Assembly: GCA_003561715.1 (NCBI GenBank) | Contig: PWVU01000049.1 | Coordinates: 1-20,255 of the forward strand | Direction: 5' to 3' | From: Candidatus Kaiserbacteria bacterium | GTDB taxonomy: Bacteria; Patescibacteriota; Minisyncoccia; Phycocordibacterales; UBA12088 | DNA length: 20,255 bases | Shown here: in pieces, positions 6,838 through 13,808 of the stretch | How positions within the stretch are numbered: position 1 is the stretch's first letter | Layout of the letters: the number at the start of each line of letters is the position of its first letter | The notes under the pieces: model-generated | The model's database searches: none | Told to the model about the DNA's origin: nothing | Seen by the model: the letters and a program-made list of their open reading frames with translations, nothing else | Made by a program: the position numbers and the translations under genes

Positions 6838-7605
6838 ATGGGTGTCTCGCGCGTAGTACTTTTTAGTATCGTTGCGTTCAGCGCGGTCGTTGTCGCGCGT
6901 GAGGCGTACGCAGTGTATACAGCCGTGTCGCTTGGGCGCGAAGCGATAGCACATGCCAGCGCGTATGAGCGGATCGATGCCGACGCAATGTATACTCTGT
7001 TGTTACTAGGAGATAGCACGGGTGTGGGGGTGGGTGCGTCATCGCCGGAGCACTCAATTGCCGGAAGGATTGCGCACGATGTGCCGATGCTTTCGATTGA
7101 GAATAGAAGCGAGAGCGGAAAACGGATTGCGGAGCTGACGCAAGAACTCAGTATGCTTGAACCCGACGCACCGTACGATCTCCTGTTTTTGATGATAGGT
7201 GGGAATGACATACTGCGCTTTACGACGCGAAAGGCGTTTCGCGCATCCCTTCGTGAGGCTTTTGCTCAAGCCGCACGGCATGCAGACAGTGTGGTGTTGT
7301 TGAGTGCCGGCAATGTGGGGCATGCGCCGGCGTGGGCGCCGTTCTTGAGCAGGGTGTTTGAGATTCGTTCCCGGCGCATGCGAGAAATTCTTCTTGAAGA
7401 AGTGGCACGCGCGGAGGTGATTTTTGTTGATGTGTTTGTTGCCGAGCGCGAACAAGACCCTTTTGCACTGGATCCCGCGCGATATCATGCGCCCGACGGA
7501 CTCCATCCGAGCAGTGAAGGGTATGCGCTGTGGTATGAGCGATGGAAACAGCGCTGGAGAGCCGAAGATCATTGGCTCGGCGCGTGGTACCGTGAGATGT
7601 TATGA
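6838..7605 (+). CDS. Membrane-anchored SGNH/GDSL hydrolase
   Basis: A lipase/esterase-fold hydrolase, most like TesA-type lysophospholipases or arylesterases. All four SGNH blocks are visible (numbering from ATG 6838): block I LLLGDSTGVGVGA with nucleophile Ser60; block II RSESG, in which Gly94 is the likely oxyanion residue; block III GGND (121-124, Asn123); block V DGLHPS with Asp220 and His223. Residues 3-19 are hydrophobic and would act as an uncleaved anchor or signal, so the enzyme likely faces outward. ATG 6838 is preferred over 6826 because the extended -10 box overlaps the latter. The stop overlaps the next ATG by 4 bp (ATGA), implying translational coupling with the patatin-like gene. 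The substrate is unknown; activity on acyl esters is inferred from the fold. Confidence 0.88.
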   Translation: MGVSRVVLFSIVAFSAVVVAREAYAVYTAVSLGREAIAHASAYERIDADAMYTLLLLGDSTGVGVGASSPEHSIAGRIAHDVPMLSIENRSESGKRIAELTQELSMLEPDAPYDLLFLMIGGNDILRFTTRKAFRASLREAFAQAARHADSVVLLSAGNVGHAPAWAPFLSRVFEIRSRRMREILLEEVARAEVIFVDVFVAEREQDPFALDPARYHAPDGLHPSSEGYALWYERWKQRWRAEDHWLGAWYREML

Positions 7606-8510
7606 ATAATCAGAAGATCATCCTCTATTTTTCCGGAGGCACCATGCAGGGAGTGTTTGGTGCCGGCGTGGTGACCGCGCTGGAGCGGGAGAATTGCTAC
7701 GACGCCATCGAAGCGGTCTATAGCACCTCCGCCGGCTCGCTTGTCGGCGCGTATTTTTTGGCGCGGCAATCCGGACTGGGCTCGTCCATCTACCTGGAGG
7801 ACTTGAGCCGAGGATTTATATCGCCTCGACGGTTTTTCTTGGGCATATACGATCGACTCTATGATCATTACATTCGGTATCGTCCCCGCGATACATGGCG
7901 CAACGCGATCGATATCGAATACCTGTTCGATATCGTTGCGCATAAGAAACCGCTTGCGATCGACGTACTCAACAAGCAGGATATTCCGTTATTCGTCAAG
8001 CTCATCAATTTGCATACACGACGACTTGAATACCATGATGTGCGCGGCGCGCATGCTGTGACGTGGTTGCGTGCGGCGGTCGATGTTATGCCCTACACTA
8101 CGGAACTGCAATATGTCGACGGGGTGCCGTATGCGGATGCGGGTATCAAAGAGGTGATAGGGATTGATACGTTGGTGGCTCGTCATCCTCATAATCCCAT
8201 TGTGATCGTATTGAATAGCCATGAGCGGCGACGCATCTCCCACGTGCTCAAGAACAAAGTAGAAGGGTATTTTGTCTCAATTACGGGTGCGCCCGATCTT
8301 GCCCCCCCTTTTTATTCCGCTGAGAAGCGTCTTCGCGCCGAATTGGTGCGGATTCAAGCGATGGAGCAGGTATATCTCTGGGCAATACCTGAGCAAGTGC
8401 AGATACGCTCACGTACAACTTCAAAACTCGTTCTTGAACAAACATACAAGGCAGGCATACGAGCGGGTATGGAGATCGTGGAGCAGATACGCACACTCCA
8501 GATGCAATAG
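7602..8510 (+). CDS. Patatin-like phospholipase family protein
   Basis: A 302-residue protein of the patatin/RssA-type fold, which uses a Ser-Asp dyad to cleave acyl esters of lipids. The oxyanion-hole loop reads SGGTMQGVFGAGV (11-23), the nucleophile elbow STSAGS (41-46) with Ser43, and the second catalytic motif YADAG (177-181) with Asp179. Two features deviate from consensus: the first Gly of GxSxG is Ser (S-T-S-A-G), and the oxyanion loop has no Arg or Lys after the glycines. It may still be active, since Ser and Asp are kept. No signal peptide or transmembrane segment is seen, so it is presumably cytoplasmic or peripheral, although the gene before it encodes an anchored protein. It is translationally coupled to the SGNH gene (4-bp overlap, no Shine-Dalgarno). 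Confidence 0.88.
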   Translation: MNNQKIILYFSGGTMQGVFGAGVVTALERENCYDAIEAVYSTSAGSLVGAYFLARQSGLGSSIYLEDLSRGFISPRRFFLGIYDRLYDHYIRYRPRDTWRNAIDIEYLFDIVAHKKPLAIDVLNKQDIPLFVKLINLHTRRLEYHDVRGAHAVTWLRAAVDVMPYTTELQYVDGVPYADAGIKEVIGIDTLVARHPHNPIVIVLNSHERRRISHVLKNKVEGYFVSITGAPDLAPPFYSAEKRLRAELVRIQAMEQVYLWAIPEQVQIRSRTTSKLVLEQTYKAGIRAGMEIVEQIRTLQMQ

Positions 8511-8567
8511 ACGCGCTTCATCTGTTTACAGGCTACGCGCAAACGATTTACACAACATATTTAAGAT

Positions 8568-8596
8568 TTGACAAGAGTGCCTGTTTTCGATACAGT
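8568..8596 (+). promoter_or_regulatory. Strong promoter of the repeat/SGNH gene
   Basis: A perfect TTGACA (8568-8573) lies 17 bp before TACAGT (8591-8596), the best -35 in the window. Transcription would start near 8603, about 90 nt before the ATG, in clear contrast to the leaderless arrangement of most neighbours. Confidence 0.65.
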
Positions 8597-8601
8597 GCGC
8601 G

Positions 8602-8692
8602 GGTATAAGGGGGTTGGTCCCGCTTAGGGCGAAAGAGCGAGCGGTGAACGTGCAAGGTTTTCCCCGTAGAAGCGTAGTATAGCGTGACGGGT
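8602..8692 (+). promoter_or_regulatory. Long, probably structured mRNA leader
   Basis: This 5' untranslated stretch is G-rich and can fold locally: GGG/CCC around 8611-8621 (loop TTGGT), CCGC (8620-8623) with GCGG (8640-8643) around a GAAA-containing loop, and CCCGT (8663-8667) with ACGGG (8687-8691). The last helix ends one base before the start codon, so it could hide the initiation region. Pairing was judged by eye. I compared it from memory with known riboswitch consensus sequences (c-di-GMP, FMN, TPP, guanidine, ZTP, glutamine) and saw no match. A TATAGC at 8678-8683, 9 nt before the ATG, could be a second, leaderless -10. Confidence 0.4.
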
Positions 8693-10795
8693 ATGCGATA
8701 TGTATCTATTTTAGGACTTGCGGGAAGTGTATGTTTTGCTACGGCGCTTATGGCGGTGTGGGGTGCAGTTGCGTTGGCTCAAGCTCCCGGACACGCTGTC
8801 TCGTTCGCCAGCTCGGCGGTCGATCGGAATGAAGCGTTTGAAGTGAATTGGACGGCACCTGCCGATAGGACAACCTCGCGGGATTGGATCGGTATCTATC
8901 GAGCGGGTACCTCGGATACCCAGTTTGTGACCTGGCAGTATATTCCCGATGGTGAAGGAGGTGGAACGCGAACGTTTACTGTGCGCCAGCCGGGAACATA
9001 TGAAGTGCGCATGTTCAGTAATAACGGCTATGAACGCCTGGCGGAAGGAGCAAATACACTTACGGTGCGTGATCCATCGGAAGTTCCCGATGATACTGAC
9101 AATGGTACGGATACGACACCTCCGGCAGAGGATGTGCCGTTTGGTATCTCGGTCGACCGATCGACAATCACACCAGGTGAGTCGGTGCGTGTTACGTGGA
9201 CTGCGCCGCGCGAGCGCAGCGGCACCGATTGGGTAGGTGTGTATCGCACAGGTTCGCGCGATACCCAACATGTTACCTGGCAGTATGTACCGCGCACAGC
9301 GGAAACGACCGGGGTACTTTCTTTTGCGATCTCAAGCGAAGGAACCTATGAGATGCGCATGTTTCGAAATAACGGCTACACACGTGCAACGAGTGATGTG
9401 CCGACGATTACCGTAGCGCGCGCGACGCAGTCGCCGGAAGAAGACACTGATACCGGAGCTACTGATGGAGACGACACTAATGGCACTCCGCCGTCCGCTG
9501 GTGCGTACAGTGTATCGTTCACTCAGAGCGAGGTTGCACGTAATGAAGCATTTACCGTATCGTGGACCGCGCCCGCCGACCGCACCACCTCGCGCGATTG
9601 GATCGGTATCTACCGCACCGGTGCAGGTGATCGGCAGTATCTGGCGTGGCAGTACATACCTGGCAGTGGCACTCAGGGAGAACTCACGTTTCGTATCAAT
9701 CGCGAAGGTACGTACGAGGCGCGACTCTTTACGAATAACGGCTACACCCGTGTAGCTCGCTCATCCCAACAAATAACAGTACGCGATCAGACTCCGCCGA
9801 CCAATGGCACGACCGAGCCCGGAAATGGAGAGACAACGAACGGCTACGCGCTCACCCCGCTCTCAACAAGCGTGCCGGCAAACTCCACCATCACGATCAA
9901 CTGGGAAGCACCCGCGGGGTCAAATCTCAACCGCGACTGGATCGGTGTGTACCGCGTGGGTGCGGGTGATCGATCACCTCTCGCGTGGCAGTATGTCTCG
10001 GAAGGACCCAGTGGCACGGTCACGTTCACCGGTCGTACACCGGGAACGTATGAATTTCGGTACTTCAAGAATAATGGCTACACGCGTGTTGCCGTCTCCC
10101 CGACCGTGGTCGTTGAGCCGGAAGCGCTTCCGCAGTGTCCGGTATCGAACCTCTCGACGATCACTAACTTCCCGCCACGAAACGGTCCGATCATTGCGTT
10201 TGGTGATAGCTTGACTGCGGGAGTTGGTGCAAGCATGGGACAATCCTTCCCAAGCCAGCTTGCGCGTAGGGCAGATGTGTCGATCGTAAATGCGGGCATT
10301 TCGGGCGATACCACCCGTGATGCATTGGAACGATTGGAGCGCGATGTGCTTGAGCGCGATCCGTCGGTTGTGATCGTATGGCTTGGTGGTAATGATATCC
10401 TTCAGCGCTACTATGAACGGGTGCAATCGGGCGCTGAGAATCCCAACTTGATCGAAGCGGTGCGCCTTATCTTGTTGCGCATCGCAGGCAAACTTCCCGA
10501 ACCATCGGGTATCACCGAAGACGAGACATTTGAGAACCTCACCGAAACGATAGAGCGTATCCAAGCGCGCGGCGCGGTTACGATCGTGATCGGCTTTAGT
10601 GGCGGCGTATTCGATACGGCGCTGGAGCAACGCTATGCCCAGGTGGCGCAGGCTACCGGCTCGCTCTACGTACCCAACGCGCTCGGTGGAGTCATAGGGC
10701 GACCATCTCTTATGAGCGATCTGGTACATCCGAACAATGTCGGCTACGGCATCGTGGCGGATCGGGTATTGCCGTATCTTGCTTGTACGCTGTAA
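8693..10795 (+). CDS. Secreted protein: four SKICH-like repeats plus SGNH hydrolase
   Basis: From ATG 8693 (700 aa) a signal peptide covers about residues 1-31 (core GLAGSVCFATALMAVWGAVALA, then QAPG). Four homologous beta-sandwich repeats follow, at about 35-125, 151-241, 272-363 and 385-474. Each contains WTAP or WEAP, (R/T)DW(I/V)G(I/V)YR.G..D, a WQY and GTYE.R.F.NNGY.R. The DWIGIYR and FRYF-type signatures resemble SKICH domains. Linkers are acidic and rich in Thr, Asp, Gly and Pro. A C-terminal SGNH hydrolase occupies about 497-700: GDSLTAGVGA with Ser506, NAGISGDT (block II), GGND (565-568, Asn567) and SDLVHPN with Asp676 and His679. There is no C-terminal anchor, so it is predicted to be released or held through the repeats. 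An alternative GTG at 8684 would add three residues and is less likely. Role inferred: a surface or secreted esterase acting on lipid or polysaccharide acyl groups. Confidence 0.88.
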   Translation: MRYVSILGLAGSVCFATALMAVWGAVALAQAPGHAVSFASSAVDRNEAFEVNWTAPADRTTSRDWIGIYRAGTSDTQFVTWQYIPDGEGGGTRTFTVRQPGTYEVRMFSNNGYERLAEGANTLTVRDPSEVPDDTDNGTDTTPPAEDVPFGISVDRSTITPGESVRVTWTAPRERSGTDWVGVYRTGSRDTQHVTWQYVPRTAETTGVLSFAISSEGTYEMRMFRNNGYTRATSDVPTITVARATQSPEEDTDTGATDGDDTNGTPPSAGAYSVSFTQSEVARNEAFTVSWTAPADRTTSRDWIGIYRTGAGDRQYLAWQYIPGSGTQGELTFRINREGTYEARLFTNNGYTRVARSSQQITVRDQTPPTNGTTEPGNGETTNGYALTPLSTSVPANSTITINWEAPAGSNLNRDWIGVYRVGAGDRSPLAWQYVSEGPSGTVTFTGRTPGTYEFRYFKNNGYTRVAVSPTVVVEPEALPQCPVSNLSTITNFPPRNGPIIAFGDSLTAGVGASMGQSFPSQLARRADVSIVNAGISGDTTRDALERLERDVLERDPSVVIVWLGGNDILQRYYERVQSGAENPNLIEAVRLILLRIAGKLPEPSGITEDETFENLTETIERIQARGAVTIVIGFSGGVFDTALEQRYAQVAQATGSLYVPNALGGVIGRPSLMSDLVHPNNVGYGIVADRVLPYLACTL
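8795..10114 (+). repeat. Four in-frame ~270-bp repeats coding the SKICH-like domains
   Basis: Units lie at about 8795-9067, 9143-9415, 9506-9781 and 9845-10114, separated by linkers of about 63-90 bp. Units 1 and 3 are most alike (shared protein run TAPADRTTSRDWIGIYR) but differ at many third codon positions, so the duplication is not recent. Unit 4 is the most divergent, with WEAP in place of WTAP. Confidence 0.85.
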
Positions 10796-10822
10796 CCCAA
10801 AGAGCAAAGCGTTCCTCGGGGT

Positions 10823-11797
10823 CTATGCGGAGCCGTTCTTGACCATGACCACATGGTCATCCTCGTCAACGATCTCTTGCTGGATCACTTCCTCAATGAT
10901 GTCCTCAAGGGTGATCACTCCTATAAGGTTTCCGTCGGCATCTTCCACCACCCCGAGGTGTTGTTTGCGTTTGAGCATATGCGCCAAAACGGTATCAAGC
11001 ATCTCAAGCGGATGAATGCGCAGGTACGTGTGTTCGGCGGCTTCGTAGGCGGTACTGTGGTTAGGTTCGATCAAAATATCTTTTGTGTATAACACCCCGA
11101 CTACGTTGCCGGTTGTTGGATGTATGACGGGCACACGCGAATGTCCACGTTCTATAATGGTGTGACGTGCGGCATCATCAAGTACTTGGTCGCTACGAAT
11201 CGTATGCACTCGTTCGATCGGTGTCATGACCTCGCAGGTGCGCTTGGTGGAGAATTGCAATGCGCCGTGTACAATACGTTCCTCGTCTCGGTCGATCGGA
11301 CCGCTCGGCAGATCTTCCAGCTCCGAAACGATCTCCATCAGCTCGCGCTTGGAGTACATCGTGGGCATCTCCCTGCCAAGGAGGCGGTCGAGCCCTTTGC
11401 CTATGGGGTACGCAATCGGCCACGTGAGCCAGCAGATGATATGGACAATGGGTGCAAGTCGCGCACCCAGCGGCAATGCGTAGCGCGAGAAGACCGCCTG
11501 GGGCAGTATTTCTCCGAATACGAAGATCAGTACGGTAGCGAGTGTCACTGCAATAATGCCGGTTGCGATGGAGCCGAGATAGACCGAGAGGATGGCGTTG
11601 ACAAGGACGTTGCCCAGCAACAGCGAGGTGAGCAGTTGGTTACCGTTTTTGCGGAATGCATAGACGCGTTGCGCTTGAGTGTTGCCAAGTTCCGCTTGGC
11701 GGCGCAGGTGGTTCACATTAAGACCCATGAGTCCCAGCGTGAGACCTGAAAAAAGTGCCGAAAAACAGATAAGGACAAAGGATAAGAGGTATGCCAT
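10823..11797 (-). CDS. CNNM/CorB-like DUF21-CBS membrane protein
   Basis: A probable Mg2+-related transporter of the CNNM/CorC superfamily (324 aa). Residues 1-140 are the DUF21 membrane domain with the signatures FSGLTLGLMGL (16-26), SLLLGNVLVN (58-67) and FGEILPQAVFSR (94-105). Residues 183-311 form a CBS-domain pair (VMTP 190-193, HSRVPV 219-224, NVVGVLYTKDIL, then LIGVITLEDIIEEVIQQEIVDEDD). The protein stops right after the second CBS, without the C-terminal CorC_HlyC domain found in many bacterial relatives. The wording of the motifs is closer to what I recall of eukaryotic CNNM and archaeal CorB than to E. coli CorC. The start is set at ATG 11797, where the first transmembrane helix begins. 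The longer frame to 11863 would add 22 polar residues and run over the -10 box at 11809-11814. Ion specificity is inferred. Confidence 0.88.
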   Translation of the reverse strand: MAYLLSFVLICFSALFSGLTLGLMGLNVNHLRRQAELGNTQAQRVYAFRKNGNQLLTSLLLGNVLVNAILSVYLGSIATGIIAVTLATVLIFVFGEILPQAVFSRYALPLGARLAPIVHIICWLTWPIAYPIGKGLDRLLGREMPTMYSKRELMEIVSELEDLPSGPIDRDEERIVHGALQFSTKRTCEVMTPIERVHTIRSDQVLDDAARHTIIERGHSRVPVIHPTTGNVVGVLYTKDILIEPNHSTAYEAAEHTYLRIHPLEMLDTVLAHMLKRKQHLGVVEDADGNLIGVITLEDIIEEVIQQEIVDEDDHVVMVKNGSA

Positions 11798-11808
11798 TGG
11801 GGATACCA

Positions 11809-11814
11809 ATTCTA
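11809..11814 (-). promoter_or_regulatory. -10 box of the CNNM-like gene
   Basis: TAGAAT on the minus strand ends 11 nt before ATG 11797. No -35 match at 16-18 bp is evident. Confidence 0.35.
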
Positions 11815-11844
11815 GCGTATGATACTGATGTGCGCCACACTTTT

Positions 11845-11873
11845 TTGCACGTGAGCCGCGCAATCGGTATACT
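11845..11873 (+). promoter_or_regulatory. Promoter of the cysteine-paired secreted protein gene
   Basis: TTGCAC (11845-11850) and TATACT (11868-11873) are 17 bp apart, a strong match. Transcription would begin near 11880, so the GTG at 11874 cannot be the start codon; the first in-frame ATG is at 11907. Confidence 0.6.
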
Positions 11874-11906
11874 GTGAGTACTATCGGAGTAAATATTCTA
11901 AACAGT

Positions 11907-12578
11907 ATGCTTACGGGTTCTAAACCATATATGTTGCTTGGGCTCTTGGTACTTGTCGTTGCCGTGGGTGCGTACGCCGTGTATCAGTCGAGTATCAATG
12001 GAGGAGTTGTGCGTGATGTTGAGGAAATTGCAGAGCGTATGGCGGAAGGGGAGCCGATGCGGTGTACGTTCGCGCAGGATGTGGACGGTGTACAAAATGA
12101 GGGTGTTTCGTACGTTGCGGGTGAGCGCATGCGGGGTGACTACGTTTCGTATTTTGGTGGTCAGCGCATGGAGTCAGGTATGTTTACTGACGGTGTTACT
12201 ATGTATACCTGGAGTGAGTCGCCGATGGGTGTCATGGGTACGATGTATCGGCTCGATACGCACGCTGATGATGACGAGCAAGATGGTAATTGGTGGATGC
12301 GTGAAGCTGAGGAGTTTGGTTTTGAAGAAGGGGTCGACTATGAGTGCGAACCATGGCGCGTTGATGAAAGTATCTTTCGTGTCCCTGATGGAATCGAGTT
12401 TATGGATATGACCGATATGATGCAACCGACGTTCGATCTTGAGCGTGATGGTATCGAAAATCTCCCACCTGCCGCTCCTTCCATGGATGATCTGCCGGGA
12501 TTGGATTGTAGTATTTGTTATGATCTGCCCGAAGGACCACGCGAGGCATGTTTGGAGTCGCTGATGTGCGTGGAGTAG
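11907..12578 (+). CDS. Anchored secreted protein with paired cysteines (DUF4412/LolA-like)
   Basis: From ATG 11907 (223 aa) residues 8-26 form an N-terminal membrane anchor; the rest should lie outside. The middle (about 50-165) has the pattern of LolA/DUF4412-like proteins: MRCTFAQDVDGVQNEGVSYVAGERMRGDY, then a MESGMFTDGVTMYTW strand and DYECEPWRVDESIFRVPDGIEF. Six cysteines (53, 147, 201, 204, 215, 221) suggest disulfides: C53 with C147 in the sandwich, and a small C-terminal CxxC...C...C knot. The protein is very acidic and rich in Met. It may bind a hydrophobic ligand if the LolA likeness is real; that is inference. ATG 11907 is chosen over GTG 11874 because the -10 box abuts the GTG. An inverted repeat follows the stop. 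Confidence 0.7.
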   Translation: MLTGSKPYMLLGLLVLVVAVGAYAVYQSSINGGVVRDVEEIAERMAEGEPMRCTFAQDVDGVQNEGVSYVAGERMRGDYVSYFGGQRMESGMFTDGVTMYTWSESPMGVMGTMYRLDTHADDDEQDGNWWMREAEEFGFEEGVDYECEPWRVDESIFRVPDGIEFMDMTDMMQPTFDLERDGIENLPPAAPSMDDLPGLDCSICYDLPEGPREACLESLMCVE

Positions 12579-12602
12579 TATTTGAAGAACTCTCCATATT
12601 GA

Positions 12603-12634
12603 ACAATAATCGTGGCTAGCGTGACGATTATTGT
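12603..12634. terminator. AT-rich inverted repeat between convergent genes
   Basis: ACAATAATCGT (12603-12613) and ACGATTATTGT (12624-12634) pair over 11 bp with a 10-base loop. It lies between the gene ending at 12578 (+) and the hydrolase gene, whose stop codon (12628-12630) is inside the right arm. It could end transcription in both directions. Confidence 0.5.
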
Positions 12635-13254
12635 GATGCGAGCGACGTAAGAAGAGATACAAGCTCAGGAAACTCGGCGTCATTGAAATGCTTTCGATCT
12701 TCAAAGGTGTGTAGGGTTGCGCCTTGAAGCGTCTCTTTGAAGCGGACTGCGTGTTCGTAGGGCACGACCGGATCATCGGTACTGTGCAAGATATGCACCT
12801 CGCCGGCTTGTTTGGAAAAATGGGTAAAGAGCGAGGAAGTATCCTCGGGCAAACGGAACGATGCGAGCGACTCATCGGGGGTATCGCCAAAAGGGGGTGC
12901 GATCAGTATGGTCGCGCGTATCGGCAAGTCGATTGCGTTCTCTCCCAAGTAGCGCACCAAGAATATGCCACCCAGCGAGTGCCCGATAAGGATCAGGTTG
13001 TCGTGGAGGAGGGGAATGATGCGTGAGAACCAGAGCGACCAGAGCGCATACTGCGCGTTATCTGCGCCGGGCATTTTCGGCGCGAGTACGTCAAAACGCT
13101 CACCAAGCGATTCTTGTAGTGTTGATTTCCAACTAAGTCCGGGTCGCAATCGCTCAAGATCGATCGGACGGGTACGCAACATCTCTTCGTACTGCGCATC
13201 CGTATCGAATGTTTCGCCACCATGGATGACAACGACGTGTGTCTTATCGTGCAT
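12628..13254 (-). CDS. Small alpha/beta hydrolase (RBBP9/YdeN-like)
   Basis: A 208-residue serine hydrolase of the alpha/beta fold. It begins with the strand VVVIHGGETF (7-16). The nucleophile elbow is GHSLGG (91-96) with Ser93. The acid is in LHSTDDPVVP (Asp160 or Asp161) and the base is His189 in DRKHF. The short length and the cap-less layout fit the RBBP9/YdeN group. No signal peptide is seen, so it should be cytoplasmic. Residues 17-50 are an insertion with charged and aromatic residues that I cannot assign. The gene lies 9 bp downstream of the membrane-protein gene ending at 13264 and is probably co-transcribed with it. A TAAGAT at 13266-13261, 6 nt before the ATG, overlaps that stop codon and might be an internal promoter. 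The substrate is unknown. Confidence 0.85.
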   Translation of the reverse strand: MHDKTHVVVIHGGETFDTDAQYEEMLRTRPIDLERLRPGLSWKSTLQESLGERFDVLAPKMPGADNAQYALWSLWFSRIIPLLHDNLILIGHSLGGIFLVRYLGENAIDLPIRATILIAPPFGDTPDESLASFRLPEDTSSLFTHFSKQAGEVHILHSTDDPVVPYEHAVRFKETLQGATLHTFEDRKHFNDAEFPELVSLLTSLASQ

Positions 13255-13263
13255 ATACGTATC

Positions 13264-13704
13264 TTACCAAAGTGCCCAGCCGGGAAACAGCGAGATGCCG
13301 GCAACGAATGAGCCGATCCAGCAGATCGTTGATATCGCGCCGGAAAGAATAAGCGGAAATCGCTCGTGCAGGGAAAGCGAGGCGAACGAGCGCGTCGAGG
13401 CAATATGATCGATCTTGCCGATCATATAGCCGTTTGCGGTAAGCGCAAGCACAAATAGCATCTTTGCTTGGAACATTTGTTGTTCGATGATGTAGCTCGC
13501 GATTGGTAGGATAAGAAATATACCCGAGATATACAGCAAGCCAAGTCCCGCCCAGACGCCTTTATGCAGATACGCGACACGCGAGGCATCAAGCGTTTCC
13601 GTTTTTCCTAGCATCCAACGCGCACCCATGTGATCGGCTCGTAGGATATAGAATGTGGAGAGGGCAAGCCCCGCCCAGTGTGCCCAGAGTGCGATCTCGT
13701 ACAT
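13264..13704 (-). CDS. Four-helix membrane protein of unknown function
   Basis: A 146-residue integral membrane protein with hydrophobic helices at about 4-22, 47-68, 79-97 and 117-138 and short polar loops. Histidines at 8, 25, 47, 100 and 113 lie in or near helix ends, a layout reminiscent of CopD-like or DUF2269-type proteins that can bind haem or metal, but I see no decisive motif and do not assign one. The ATG at 13704 is well supported: a promoter (CTGACA, 17 bp, TAGGAT) ends 8 nt upstream. It precedes the alpha/beta hydrolase gene by 9 bp, suggesting a two-gene unit. Confidence 0.75.
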   Translation of the reverse strand: MYEIALWAHWAGLALSTFYILRADHMGARWMLGKTETLDASRVAYLHKGVWAGLGLLYISGIFLILPIASYIIEQQMFQAKMLFVLALTANGYMIGKIDHIASTRSFASLSLHERFPLILSGAISTICWIGSFVAGISLFPGWALW

Positions 13705-13712
13705 CGGGGGTC

Positions 13713-13741
13713 ATCCTAGCACGAAGCGGGGTGTCTGTCAG
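13713..13741 (-). promoter_or_regulatory. Promoter of the membrane protein/hydrolase unit (leaderless type)
   Basis: On the minus strand CTGACA (13741-13736) and TAGGAT (13718-13713) are 17 bp apart and the -10 ends 8 nt before the ATG at 13704. The gap to carB (13742-13808) shows no convincing terminator. Confidence 0.6.
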
Positions 13742-13808
13742 TTGGGTACCGTGGTTGTCATATCGATAGCACCCAAACCTCAGCACCTCACACAACATTA
13801 TCGCTTGT

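Noticed and set aside
8602..8692. Leader read as a c-di-GMP (GEMM) or other known riboswitch
   Set aside because: Only fragments such as GGGC and GAAA recur; the conserved core strings of the known classes are absent as far as I can recall.
8795..10114. Repeats as a CRISPR or mobile element
   Set aside because: Units are ~270 bp, in frame, diverged at third positions and encode a folded domain; they are protein-domain repeats.
9974..10807. Minus-strand 277-codon frame opposite the SGNH domain
   Set aside because: It is antisense to a gene with clear catalytic motifs and its product resembles no protein family; shadow frame.
11120..11749. Plus-strand 209-codon frame opposite the CNNM-like gene
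   Set aside because: It is antisense to the DUF21-CBS gene, and its composition follows from the opposite strand.
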